A stretch of 64,000 nt of DNA. Origin: Pontibacter sp. HSC-36F09. GTDB lineage: Bacteria > Bacteroidota > Bacteroidia > Cytophagales > Hymenobacteraceae. The stretch spans positions 124,001 through 188,000 of the forward strand of contig NZ_JALKAA010000001.1 in the NCBI RefSeq assembly GCF_024171605.1, in the 5' to 3' direction. Both the position numbers and the translations under genes were made by a program. Below are positions 42,315 to 52,593 of this stretch, in pieces. Positions within the stretch are counted from its first letter, which is position 1. Each line of letters opens with the position of its first letter. The notes under the pieces are model-generated. The model had not been told where the DNA came from. It made no database searches and saw nothing but the letters and a program-made list of their open reading frames with translations.

Positions 42315-43448
42315 CTAAACTTTCTCCAGCGCCTGTTTCAAATCAGCCAGCAGTTCTTCGGTTTCCTCTATACCTACCGACAAGCGGATCAGGCCGAGTG
42401 TGATGCCGAGTTTCTGCTGTTGCGCTGGGTTAAGGCTGCGGTGCGAGGTGCGGAGCGGGTGCGAAATGGAAGTGCTCACGCCTGCCAACGATGGGGCAAA
42501 CGGGATTTGTTGCAAGGCTTGCATAAAGGCGTTTACCGTTTCCGGCGCATCGTCTTTCAGTTTGAAGGACAGCATACCACCGAACATGCCTTGCCCTTGC
42601 TCTTTAGCCAACTGGTGCTGCGGATGCTGGGCCAAACCCGGATACCATACCTTCTTTACGTGCGGGTGCTGCTCCAGCATTTCAGCTATTGCCTGCGCGT
42701 TGGTGCAGTGCTGACGCATACGCAGCTTCAGGGTTTTAAGTCCACGGGCTGCCAGCCAGCTCTCAAAGGGGCTTAGGTTGAGTCCGTAGGTGCGCATAAT
42801 CTGCTTGCTCCGGTTGCTGTCTTCCGAGTTTTTGGTTACCACCACACCGGCCGTCACATCGCTATGGCCTGACAGGTATTTCGTCACGCTGTGGATAACC
42901 AAGTCAGCGCCTAGCGCGAGTGGCCTGGTGATGACAGGCGACGCAAAGGTATTGTCCACCACGAGCTTTATACCCATACGCTTCGTCTCTTCTGCCAGTC
43001 GCTTCAGGTCCACCACCTGCAGCAGCGGGTTGCTCATGGTCTCGGCCAGCAGCAGTTTGGTGTTGGGCTGCACAAACTCTTGCAAGGTATAGAGCGTGTC
43101 GCTTGGCACATAGCTCACCGCTATACCCATTCGGGTCAGTTCCTGCGAGAGCAAGGCCGATGAGCCACCGTAGATTTCCTCGGCGCAGAGTACGTGGTCG
43201 CCGGACTGGCAGTACGTGAGCACCGCCGTCAGGATGGCTGACATACCCGACGAAGTGGCCACCGCTCCGGCTCCGCCTTCCAGTTTGTTCACCTCCTCGG
43301 CCAACTCATCGGAATTGGGGTTGCCATAGCGGGTGTACATGTATTTTTGCTCCGGTTGCTCAAAGTAGAGTTCCAGGTCGTTGAGGTCTTCGAAGGTGAA
43401 TACCGAGGTCTGGTATATGGGAGTGGTTTTCGGGTGGATCTGTGCCAT
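42315..43448 (-). CDS. Trans-sulfuration PLP enzyme (cystathionine gamma-synthase/lyase family)
   Basis: 377 aa, Cys/Met metabolism PLP fold. YTRYGNPNSDELAEEVNKLE (38-57), SSGMSAIL for the phosphate, DNTFASPVITRPLALGADLV and Lys190 in HSVTKYLSGHSD. C-terminal SLAGVSTSISHPLRTSH is the substrate-specificity region, with VSTSISHP favouring cystathionine gamma-lyase/synthase or methionine gamma-lyase rather than O-acetylhomoserine sulfhydrylase. The exact reaction needs biochemistry or phylogeny, so no symbol is given. Confidence 0.9.
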   Translation of the reverse strand: MAQIHPKTTPIYQTSVFTFEDLNDLELYFEQPEQKYMYTRYGNPNSDELAEEVNKLEGGAGAVATSSGMSAILTAVLTYCQSGDHVLCAEEIYGGSSALLSQELTRMGIAVSYVPSDTLYTLQEFVQPNTKLLLAETMSNPLLQVVDLKRLAEETKRMGIKLVVDNTFASPVITRPLALGADLVIHSVTKYLSGHSDVTAGVVVTKNSEDSNRSKQIMRTYGLNLSPFESWLAARGLKTLKLRMRQHCTNAQAIAEMLEQHPHVKKVWYPGLAQHPQHQLAKEQGQGMFGGMLSFKLKDDAPETVNAFMQALQQIPFAPSLAGVSTSISHPLRTSHRSLNPAQQQKLGITLGLIRLSVGIEETEELLADLKQALEKV

Positions 43449-43593
43449 GGGCAGGTATAGCGTATTTATCGTTAAATATAGTCAGTATTTAGAAATAGAC
43501 CGGCAATCCTGCTTATTTTTGAGACAAGGCATCGCTTCTATTTTCACCCTGGGCGGCCTGATTCGTATAGTCAATAAGTTTCGCACGCAAATC

Positions 43594-44661
43594 ATGACAC
43601 ACCCTATACCTGACAACAACAGATACTACCGCAGCCTGATCATCCGCCACATACAAGAGGAAATTCCCGGCGTGAAGACCTTCGCGCTGGAGCCTGAGGA
43701 TGGTAAGCCGCTTCCGTACAAAGCCGGCCAATACCTGACTTTGGTGCACCACAGCACGCAGGGCGAAGTCCGCCGCTCCTACTCCATCACTTCCTCTCCC
43801 GCCTTGCAGGAGCCACTTACGATAGGTGTGAAGCGCATCGAAAACGGCCTCTTCTCCCGCATGCTTATCGACAACGCCCGCGTGGGCGACAAACTGATCA
43901 CGACCGGAGCGGCTGGTTTGTTTACCTTACCAGAAGAAGGTACAGCCTTTAAACAGATTTTCTTTCTGGCAGCCGGCAGCGGCATTACGCCCATTTACTC
44001 GCTACTCAAAACGCTGCTGCACGCCCGGCCGGAACTGTCGGCGGTGCTCTTCTACAGCAATAGCTACCCAGAGAAGACTATGTTCCTGAAACCTCTGCAA
44101 GAGCTGTCGACTCAATTCCCTGAAAGATTGCACACCGAGTTTCTGTACAGCAACTCCCCGGACCTGAGCCGGGCGCGGCTACACAAAGACCTGCTGCAGC
44201 GTTTTATCAGCTCACTTGCTAAAGTACCACACGACGAGCTGCTTTTCTACATTTGCGGTCCTGATAACTACATGCGCCTGATGTCGTTTGCGCTGCGGCA
44301 GTTCGGCATACCGGAGCCCAACATCCGAAAGGAGATCTTCAACACTGACATCCGCAAACCGGCCAAAGTTATACCGCCTGACACGGCAGCCCACCAGGTA
44401 ACACTACATATCGGCGGCAACACGCACCAGATCGCTTCGCGCTACCCCAATAACATCCTGCAAAGCGCCCGCCAGGCAGGCATCGCCATGCCCTACAGCT
44501 GCGAAACCGGCAAGTGCGGCAGTTGCTTGGCCCGGGTACTAAAGGGCAAGGTATGGATGTCCTATAACGAGGTGCTCACCGAGCGGGACATCGAAAATGG
44601 TATGACGCTGACTTGCGTGGGCTTCCCGGTGGGGGGAGATGTGGAGATGGAAATTCTGTAG
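43594..44661 (+). CDS. Ferredoxin-NADP reductase-like flavoprotein with 2Fe-2S domain (PaaE type)
   Basis: 355 aa. FAD-binding domain with RRSYSITSSPALQEPL, NAD(P) domain with FFLAAGSGITPIYSLLK and YICGPDNYM, then a C-terminal plant-type 2Fe-2S domain with Cys ligands in YSCETGKCGSCLAR and LTCVGFP. This is the order of PaaE, the phenylacetyl-CoA epoxidase reductase, but the other paa genes are absent here, so the partner oxygenase or hydroxylase is unknown. ATG at 43594; the upstream frame to 43381 reads into the antisense of the neighbouring gene. Confidence 0.9.
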   Translation: MTHPIPDNNRYYRSLIIRHIQEEIPGVKTFALEPEDGKPLPYKAGQYLTLVHHSTQGEVRRSYSITSSPALQEPLTIGVKRIENGLFSRMLIDNARVGDKLITTGAAGLFTLPEEGTAFKQIFFLAAGSGITPIYSLLKTLLHARPELSAVLFYSNSYPEKTMFLKPLQELSTQFPERLHTEFLYSNSPDLSRARLHKDLLQRFISSLAKVPHDELLFYICGPDNYMRLMSFALRQFGIPEPNIRKEIFNTDIRKPAKVIPPDTAAHQVTLHIGGNTHQIASRYPNNILQSARQAGIAMPYSCETGKCGSCLARVLKGKVWMSYNEVLTERDIENGMTLTCVGFPVGGDVEMEIL

Positions 44662-44904
44662 CTATACCTATCCGATTAATACATCTGCAGGTACACTTTC
44701 CGAAGTCCTGCAATATCTCCTAAAAAGTGTGGTATGATTTATACACTGAATGTAGATTTTGCTATATTTAGTGAGGCTTAGCATGTTAGGGTGATGCGTT
44801 GCATTAAATTCCGGTAGCTAAAACAATCCTGAGGCAGCAACAGTCCAGACCCAAGTGGAGTGATAAGCTATTTTAAAAACGGTTCCACTTAACCGCACAA
44901 CCCA

Positions 44905-45249
44905 ATGAAAACAATAGCCGCCATCGCCGGACTAGTGCTTTTATCCCTGTCAGCTCGAGCACAAGATGTAGATCATCCGCAGCTACGGTTAAAACCGCTT
45001 TACAAGAAACTGGAATTGCGTTCTCTGGAGCAAGACTCCTCCACGGGCAAGTTGAATCTGCTTGGGAAACCAAACGGTAGGTATAGCCTCTTCCCAAAGT
45101 CTTCTATAAAAAGCACTGCTCCGGCAAAAGTCATGGCCCCAAAGGCTACCATGCCTGTCATGAAGCCTGACTCGACCATCCAGTTTTCGATCCTTGCCTT
45201 ACAGCCTGATTCCACGATCGCATTTCCGATGCCAGTTCTAAAACCTTAG
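44905..45249 (+). CDS. Small secreted protein of unknown function
   Basis: 114 aa. Sec signal peptide (IAAIAGLVLLSLSARAQ, cleavage near 19). The mature part is basic, Lys/Pro/Ser-rich, of low complexity, with a twice-repeated phrase KPDSTIQF / QPDSTIAF near the C-terminus. No domain recognised. It ends 10 bases before the serine hydrolase gene, so the two are probably co-transcribed. Confidence 0.6.
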   Translation: MKTIAAIAGLVLLSLSARAQDVDHPQLRLKPLYKKLELRSLEQDSSTGKLNLLGKPNGRYSLFPKSSIKSTAPAKVMAPKATMPVMKPDSTIQFSILALQPDSTIAFPMPVLKP

Positions 45250-45259
45250 TCTATACCTG

Positions 45260-46882
45260 ATGATCATGAAAAAGTCTACTCCTCTATTGCTTGTCCTCAC
45301 GCTGTTTTGGCTGAGCTCTGTTCTTCCGCTTCAGGCGCAGTCCATCAGCCAACAGGAAATTGACCAGGTAGTGGAACAGGCCATGACGGCCTTTCAGGTG
45401 CCAGGTATAGCAGTCGCCGTAGTGAAGGACGGAAAAGTGGTGCACATGAAGGGCTATGGCGTCAACTCGATCAAAACAGGTGAGAAAACCACGGAGCATA
45501 CCTTGTTCGGTGTAGCCTCCAACACCAAGGCTTTCACGGCGGCATCGCTGGGTTTGCTGGTAGAAGAAGGCAAGATTAAGTGGGACGATAAGGTTGTGAA
45601 GTACATACCTGAGTTCCGCCTCTACAACAACTATGTGACAGAGGAATTCACGATCCGGGACCTCCTGACCCACCGCAGTGGCCTGGGCCTGGGAGCCGGT
45701 GACCTGATGATGTTCCCCGATGGCAACGACTTTACGGTAAACGACCTGATTCGCAACATACAGTACCTGAAGCCGGTATCCGATTTCAGGTCGAAGTACG
45801 ATTATGATAACCTGCTGTACATTGTCGCCGGTGAAGTAGTGGCCCGGGTGACGGGCACCAGCTGGTCGGATTTCACTGAAAAACGCATCTTACAACCGCT
45901 CGGTATGACGCGCAGCGCCGCTAGTTATGACAGACTCCAGGACTTAACCAACACCATTGAGGCCCATGCTGTGATCGAGGGAAAATTAAAAGTAATCAAC
46001 CGCTACAACCTGCCTTTCGGGGCCGCTGCCGGAGGGATTTACACCAGCGTGCACGACCTGAGCAAGTGGCTGATCATGCTGATGAACGACGGCAGGTATG
46101 GCGATGATCTGAAGCAGCGTCTGCTCACCCAAAAAGTCATCCGGGAGCAGTGGACGCCGCAAACCATTATACCTTACAACGGCAAGAGTCCCTTCAACAC
46201 GCACTTCCGGTCATACGGGCTTGGTTGGTTCCTGAGCGATGTGAAAGGCCACAAAGAGGTCAGCCACACAGGCGGCCTGCCAGGTATGGTGAGCCAGGTA
46301 ACCATGCTGCCAGAGCTGAACCTGGGCATCATCGTGCTTACAAACCAGCAAAACGGACAGGCTTTCCGCTCCATCACCAACACCATCAAGCAGGCCTACC
46401 TGGGTATGGAAGCCCACGACTGGGTGGCGGAGCTGAAGCAGGAAGAGGACGAATATGTGGCAGAAGCCACCGCTTATACCGACAAAATCTGGGGGGATGT
46501 GAACAAGGTGCTGAAAGAAAAGAAATCGAAAGTAGCTTTTGACAACTATGTGGGCACTTTCGAAGACAAGTGGTTTGGCTTCGTCGAGATCTACAAGCAG
46601 AAGAATAAGCTCTACTTCAAGTCGCTGCGATCGCCCAGGCTGCAGGGCGAAATGCTTTATTATAAAGACAATACCTTCGTGGTGAAATGGACGGACCGAA
46701 GTTTTGAGGCTGATGCCTTCGTAGTGTTTGTGCCGGATCAGAAGGGCAATCTCTCAGGTATAAGCATGAAGGCCGTCTCCCCGCTCACCGACTTCAGCTA
46801 CGACTTCCACGACCTGGATTTCACCAAGGTGCAGGCTGTGCCTCAAAGTTCAGCTATACCAGCAGGCAGTGGTAAGAAGTAG
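45260..46882 (+). CDS. Serine hydrolase of the beta-lactamase/penicillin-binding class C fold, with DUF3471
   Basis: 540 aa. Sec signal peptide (LLVLTLFWLSSVLPLQAQ). Peptidase S12/class C fold: nucleophile motif SNTK (Ser87-Lys90), YDN (Tyr182-Asn184) and HTG near 337 (KEVSHTGGLPG). C-terminal part from about 420 (YVGTFEDKWFGFVEIYKQ) is a DUF3471 beta-barrel. Likely a periplasmic D-amino-acid or peptide hydrolase or esterase rather than a resistance enzyme (inference). ATG at 45260, with an alternative ATG at 45266. Confidence 0.92.
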   Translation: MIMKKSTPLLLVLTLFWLSSVLPLQAQSISQQEIDQVVEQAMTAFQVPGIAVAVVKDGKVVHMKGYGVNSIKTGEKTTEHTLFGVASNTKAFTAASLGLLVEEGKIKWDDKVVKYIPEFRLYNNYVTEEFTIRDLLTHRSGLGLGAGDLMMFPDGNDFTVNDLIRNIQYLKPVSDFRSKYDYDNLLYIVAGEVVARVTGTSWSDFTEKRILQPLGMTRSAASYDRLQDLTNTIEAHAVIEGKLKVINRYNLPFGAAAGGIYTSVHDLSKWLIMLMNDGRYGDDLKQRLLTQKVIREQWTPQTIIPYNGKSPFNTHFRSYGLGWFLSDVKGHKEVSHTGGLPGMVSQVTMLPELNLGIIVLTNQQNGQAFRSITNTIKQAYLGMEAHDWVAELKQEEDEYVAEATAYTDKIWGDVNKVLKEKKSKVAFDNYVGTFEDKWFGFVEIYKQKNKLYFKSLRSPRLQGEMLYYKDNTFVVKWTDRSFEADAFVVFVPDQKGNLSGISMKAVSPLTDFSYDFHDLDFTKVQAVPQSSAIPAGSGKK

Positions 46883-46957
46883 GAGGCGCAAGTTTGGCTA
46901 TAGTGTAGATTAGCTTGTATTATCATATATCCGCTAGTTATCTATAATTGTGAATTA

Positions 46958-47431
46958 ATGAAAAATCTCTATCTCTTATTTTTTCTGTTTTTACTTTCAT
47001 GTCAGCAAAGAGAGATGGAAAGCGGTACTGAAGATGAATTTAATTATAAAGTAGTACCTCTATATTCTGGTCAACCATTACCGAAAGACCCATATCTCAT
47101 GGCGTTGTACGAAAAGAAAAAGTTAAAAAATGGTGACTGGTATAGAGCAAAAGTTTTCCTCGAAAAATTCGAATTCCCTCCTGGATATTCTGATAGTACA
47201 ATCATAAAATTCTTTCATGGCAGGACTTCATATAAAGACATAATAGAAGGTAAAGGCATAAGCGCCGTTGTCAGAAACGATACAGGATATGTGAAATTTC
47301 AGGTTTTTGAGCCTAATCTCGCAAAAGGAGATTCAGTGCAAAAATTGTGGGAAGCGGTAATAATCAATCCTGCTTTACCTGATAGTATTACCTATACTGT
47401 CGTATTAGACTATACGGTCTATGGCAGGTAG
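46958..47431 (+). CDS. Lipoprotein of unknown function, first gene of an A/T-rich block
   Basis: 157 aa. Signal peptide II (LYLLFFLFLLSC, Cys15) followed by QQREMESGTEDE. The mature part has a beta-rich pattern (VKFQVFEP, TVVLDYTVYG) with no known domain. Codon use is markedly A/T-rich compared with the upstream hydrolase, and the gene lacks the AGGTATAG motif. It is followed by a 73-bp spacer that contains AGTCCGTT (47483-47490), as is the next gene. It may have come by horizontal transfer. Confidence 0.65.
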   Translation: MKNLYLLFFLFLLSCQQREMESGTEDEFNYKVVPLYSGQPLPKDPYLMALYEKKKLKNGDWYRAKVFLEKFEFPPGYSDSTIIKFFHGRTSYKDIIEGKGISAVVRNDTGYVKFQVFEPNLAKGDSVQKLWEAVIINPALPDSITYTVVLDYTVYGR

Positions 47432-47444
47432 AACAAATTTAGAT

Positions 47445-47500
47445 AACCACGCCTTTACGCTAGCTACGCCACCGCAAAGCCCAGTCCGTTAGCTACAATA
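47445..47500. repeat. Cassette-boundary-like spacer, copy 1
   Basis: AGATAAC shortly after the preceding stop and GTTAGCT before the next start are near inverted complements (one mismatch). CAGTCCGTTAGCTACAAT resembles spacers between gene-cassette-like ORFs in some Bacteroidota. The classic attC core GTTRRRY is not strictly met. Confidence 0.3.
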
Positions 47501-47511
47501 AAAGTAAAAAT

Positions 47512-48867
47512 TTGAAAAAGCTTATACTCATACTTGTTGTATTTTCAACTTCATGCAGCTCTGGAATATACAACCAAGTACCCCCCAAAAGTTATTTAGA
47601 AACCGAAACTTTAGAGGTTAATTATCAAGGAGCCTTAGTACGCACGCTGGAAAAGAAAAATATCAAAGACGATACCCTCTCTTTTGATTTTACTTACTGG
47701 GGCGGCTGGAAGGATTCTAAATTCTACTCCAACAGTGATACTATCTTCATCACAAATAACGGTGTAGAGCAGGAGTTCATATACTGGGTCAACGAAGGCG
47801 ATACTGTAGTGCTGGATATTTACAAGCAGTTTAACCCAGGCACTTATGACGATTACTATAAAGCTGGAAACCGGGGGAAGGTAAACGTGGTTATACCACA
47901 AGTGTATGAGCTTGCCAATGTGATGGTGGCACTTGCAGACAGCGCACAACCCAACTGGGTAAACAAGGATACAGAATATCACAATCGTGTTCTGGAATAC
48001 TTCACACCCTACAAGAGCCACCCTGCCATCAAGAGCTTAAATACGCTACTATCAACAGGCTCTTATCTCAACTTTAGGGAAAACAGTGCCGCTTATGAAT
48101 TTGACGGGCAAAGGATAGTCAGATCAAGCACATACGCTGGCTTTAGGGCAAGAGACCAGTTCAAAAAGTTAATGCCTTTAATCCAGGACTTTGCCATTGC
48201 AAGCAATTTCCTTTTCTTCTACCAAAGCGAAAAGCCATTCTATGATAAGCTGAAGTCACTAGAGCATGAGAGAGCACAAGTGAAGGAAGCTTGGAACTGG
48301 CTGCAAGGTCAATTCCCCAGCAGGGTGGACTCCTATCGAATCATCATGAGCCCTCTGGCAGGTGCCTTCCACAGTATCCGCCTTTTCGAAAACAACGGCT
48401 TCAAAGAAAATATTATATTCATGTCCGCCCCTTCTCTAGCAAGCAAAGATTCTGTGAGCGAGGGTATAACAGATGCTTTGACTTTAAGGAGGGCATTCAC
48501 AGAAATAAACCACAACTATGTTAACCCTATATCAGACAACTTTGCCGATGCCATAAATGATGCAATGGCACATGTAGGAAAGTGGAACACAAAAAGCAGC
48601 TACAATAGCCCTTACGAGACATTCAATGAGTACATGACGTGGGCTGTTTTCGGTATTTACGTTTATGACAGATTTGGGGAAAGCGACTATGAAAAAGTAA
48701 TGCTTCAGCCAATAGACTTTATGGAAAACAGCAGGGGATTTGTAAAATTCAGAGCTTTTAACGAGCACCTATTGGAGTTGTTCCAAAAGTATGATGGCAA
48801 AAAGAAGGTACCAGAGCTATATCCTGAAATGCTGGAGTGGGTAAAAAAAGAGAATTACAGTAGCTAA
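47512..48867 (+). CDS. Lipoprotein with DUF4932-like putative peptidase domain (degenerate zinc motif)
   Basis: 451 aa. TTG start at 47512 opening a type II signal (LILILVVFSTSC). The central and C-terminal region recalls DUF4932, whose members carry HExxH followed by VNP. Here the segment is FTEINHNYVNPIS, so the first His of HExxH is Thr while Glu and the second His remain. EYMTWAVFGIYVYDRFGE could supply another acid. It may be an inactive homologue or use a different site. A/T-rich, plus strand, middle gene of the unknown block. Confidence 0.65.
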   Translation: MKKLILILVVFSTSCSSGIYNQVPPKSYLETETLEVNYQGALVRTLEKKNIKDDTLSFDFTYWGGWKDSKFYSNSDTIFITNNGVEQEFIYWVNEGDTVVLDIYKQFNPGTYDDYYKAGNRGKVNVVIPQVYELANVMVALADSAQPNWVNKDTEYHNRVLEYFTPYKSHPAIKSLNTLLSTGSYLNFRENSAAYEFDGQRIVRSSTYAGFRARDQFKKLMPLIQDFAIASNFLFFYQSEKPFYDKLKSLEHERAQVKEAWNWLQGQFPSRVDSYRIIMSPLAGAFHSIRLFENNGFKENIIFMSAPSLASKDSVSEGITDALTLRRAFTEINHNYVNPISDNFADAINDAMAHVGKWNTKSSYNSPYETFNEYMTWAVFGIYVYDRFGESDYEKVMLQPIDFMENSRGFVKFRAFNEHLLELFQKYDGKKKVPELYPEMLEWVKKENYSS

Positions 48868-48930
48868 CCTTGCATATGCTATGCGTTTCGGCCGATGGGC
48901 TCGCACACTGTGTATACAAGTCCGTTGCAG
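48864..48930. repeat. Cassette-boundary-like spacer, copy 2
   Basis: AGCTAAC spans the preceding stop (48864-48870), and AGTCCGTT recurs at 48919-48926 in AAGTCCGTTGCAGCAAATTA. Between them lies a palindrome-rich stretch (TGCATATGC and GGCCGATGGGC). The position matches copy 1: between a stop and the next plus-strand gene. Confidence 0.3.
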
Positions 48931-48973
48931 CAAATTAGATTGGCCCTCCAATCAAGAATGAAGAATAAATAAA

Positions 48974-49504
48974 ATGGGATTAAGAATGAAGACATTAAAC
49001 TGGCGGCATACTGGTTGGTTTGCAAAGGATTTCATATTCACTATGGAACAGCAAATTATCGGGAATTTGACCATTGACAGTTCCTGGAATTTTAAAGCGC
49101 TCTATACCGACGAGGAAACAAAGCTGAATTTTGCCCAAAAGAGCTTTTGGGACAGGAATGTGTCAATAACCAGGGATGGGGAAGTAATTGGTGAGATTCA
49201 CAGCGGATTATTTGGAGAAAAGACACTCAGGCTCGTGTCAGGAGAAAAATTCACCATTTCTACCAGCCTTTGGGAACAAGAGGTTTATTGGAAGACTGAA
49301 GAGGGTAACACGGTCGTTCAATACTGGCAAGCGACCATGAGTTCGATGGGAAAGGGATCGATAAGTTTAGAGAAATCCCTGCCAGTTGAAATGGAAAAGC
49401 TACTCATCAGCAGCGGGCTCTTTATCCGGCAAATGACACGTTGGCGAAGAGCTCGAAAAATGGCAGTTATAATTCTGGTTATAGCGTCTGGAAGTCAATT
49501 TTAA
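48974..49504 (+). CDS. Hypothetical protein, third gene of the A/T-rich block
   Basis: 176 aa, no signal peptide. Beta-rich centre with repeated strand pairs (NVSITRDGEVIGEIHSGLFG and KTLRLVSGEKFTI) and a likely C-terminal hydrophobic helix (AVIILVIASGSQF). The pattern recalls LURP-one/tubby-like beta-barrel proteins with a membrane-tether helix, but this is a guess. Several Met codons near the start leave the true start open (48974, 48986 or 49043). Confidence 0.6.
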   Translation: MGLRMKTLNWRHTGWFAKDFIFTMEQQIIGNLTIDSSWNFKALYTDEETKLNFAQKSFWDRNVSITRDGEVIGEIHSGLFGEKTLRLVSGEKFTISTSLWEQEVYWKTEEGNTVVQYWQATMSSMGKGSISLEKSLPVEMEKLLISSGLFIRQMTRWRRARKMAVIILVIASGSQF

Positions 49505-49683
49505 ATAGCACATCCAGACTGGAGCCCGGAAACGGCCTTGGAACCAACTCCCTAAATTCCAACATCATTATAAACCTGTCGTCTAATTAATTTTGCCGCG
49601 GCCCGACCCCATCTTGACAAAATTGTCTCACCTATCGCAAAGGAAGAACTTGAACAAAATCTGAGAGAGTGGCAACCTAAATG

Positions 49684-49728
49684 AAAAATCCCCTTCCGCT
49701 CTTATCAAGCAGAAGGGGATTTCTTTTA
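49684..49728. terminator. Terminator between the A/T-rich block and atpC
   Basis: AAATCCCCTTC (49686-49696) / GAAGGGGATTT (49712-49722), loop of 15 nt, T-run after and A-run before, so it can work in both directions. The preceding 180 bases (49505-49683) hold no gene; one short frame ending LREWQPK at about 49681 may be a gene remnant. Confidence 0.8.
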
Positions 49729-49747
49729 TGCTTTAGCTTGTGCTGTA

Positions 49748-49993
49748 CTATTCAGTAACGGACTCAGCCAGTACAATGATCTTGTTATTCAGAACTTCTA
49801 CCACACCACCATCCACGGTAAAGAACTCCTGTCCTTGCTTGGTAGTGATACGGATTCTGCCACTTTCCATGGTGCTGATAAGGGGAGCGTGCATGTTCAG
49901 GACTTCAAACGAACCGTTTGAACCCGGAAACTGAGCTGACTCTACCTCACCGGCAAAAACCTTCTTGTCAGGTGTGATTATCTCTAAATACAT
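49748..49993 (-). CDS. atpC: ATP synthase F1 subunit epsilon
   Basis: Rotor subunit that couples F1 to the c-ring and inhibits ATP hydrolysis. 81 aa, the short form made of the N-terminal beta-sandwich only: MYLEIITPDKKVFAGEVES, PGSNGSFEVLNMHAPLIS and FFTVDGGVVEVLNNKIIVL. The C-terminal helical hairpin is missing, as is common in Bacteroidota. Second gene of an atpD-atpC pair. Confidence 0.95.
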   Translation of the reverse strand: MYLEIITPDKKVFAGEVESAQFPGSNGSFEVLNMHAPLISTMESGRIRITTKQGQEFFTVDGGVVEVLNNKIIVLAESVTE

Positions 49994-50061
49994 CTGTTTC
50001 AGTTAACAGTTAACAATTAGCAGCGACCAGCATTATTTACTGATCACTGCTAACTGTTTAA
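49985..50061. repeat. Inverted TTAACAGT-type element between atpD and atpC
   Basis: AGTTAACAGTTAACAATTAG at about 49991-50010 and the complementary CTGCTAACTGTTTAAT at about 50047-50062 form inverted arms with a 36-nt centre, filling the intergenic space. It could form a hairpin in the atpD-atpC mRNA. Confidence 0.6.
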
Positions 50062-50066
50062 TGAAT

Positions 50067-51611
<1,545 letters not shown>

Positions 51612-51852
51612 TCAAGGCGCAAAACTAAGGTATATTAAGGACAATTCCACACAACACTCCAAAAAGTTTTAACTTACTCAATATCAAATCATAGCCTCCT
51701 CCCCTCAGGCATCTAGCCGGGGAACGACTCTGCCGCCATTAAAAGACACATTGCCGTGCCAGCCACACGATTATACCTATCAGCAGGATCGCTATACGTC
51801 AACCCCTATACCTGAAACCTCCTGCACGAGAAATGCGCAAACAGCGGCGAAT

Positions 51853-52302
51853 TTACAGACGCTCTAACACCAGCTGCACTTCCTTGGTTTGGCTGGATTT
51901 GTCCTTTAAAGTCGGCAGTGGCGTTACATGCTGCAACCTTATTTTATAGGGCATGGCGCCTACTACTACCCTCGCTTCATCTTCAAACCGGCTGCCGCCA
52001 GCGCAATCGCCCAGGCACATAATTATGGTTTCTCCTTTTTCATTCCCCAAACCTATTGTCAGGGTCACTTCCACTTTGCCATAAGTAATACAAAACACAT
52101 CGCTCGGACATGTGCCGTCGCTCACATCCGCTACTTTCAACTTCACAATGGCTGCCGCATCAAATCCGGTGTTTTTGTACAGAGCCGTTCTCCCTTCCTT
52201 TAGCTTGATTTCCTTCCCCAGGTAGGCGTTTACAGTGCCCAGGTCTTCTTTTGAGCAGGAAAGCAGCAGACAAACGATAGCAACAAACAGTAGATTCTTC
52301 AT
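51853..52302 (-). CDS. Small secreted lipoprotein of unknown function
   Basis: 149 aa. Signal peptide II (LLFVAIVCLLLSC, Cys16) followed by SKEDLG. The mature part is beta-rich with four Cys arranged as two pairs (DGTCPSDVFC and MCLGDCAGG), suggesting disulfides. It shares the SCSKED start and overall style with the 2691-3089 lipoprotein. Monocistronic. No domain recognised. Confidence 0.75.
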   Translation of the reverse strand: MKNLLFVAIVCLLLSCSKEDLGTVNAYLGKEIKLKEGRTALYKNTGFDAAAIVKLKVADVSDGTCPSDVFCITYGKVEVTLTIGLGNEKGETIIMCLGDCAGGSRFEDEARVVVGAMPYKIRLQHVTPLPTLKDKSSQTKEVQLVLERL

Positions 52303-52593
52303 GGTACAGCGCTATATATTAATTTATTGACCCTAAATTGCAGCAGTGCTTTGCATCCTATCCAGACCCTATTCCTTTGCCGAAATACCGACTCGGCTTA
52401 TACCTTTGGCAGGATGCTCGAAAGGAGCTATATTTTATAATAATACGATTTAAACTATTCCGCTTTCTGGCAGTCTATACCTACCGAGCGGCTTTGAGCA
52501 TGTTTAGATTCCGTTTTCGCAAGCGCAAAAGATGAATTTTAAACACACCCTTATACCCGTTCACCTGATCTAATCACTTAAATCAACCTTTTC

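Noticed and set aside
44662-44904. Possible riboswitch or structured RNA before the small secreted protein gene
   Set aside because: I looked for known aptamer cores and found no convincing one, only weak local pairing.
52338-52535. 65-codon plus-strand ORF between the lipoprotein and the S9 peptidase
   Set aside because: Basic, low-complexity tail and no conserved start; likely leader or spacer sequence.
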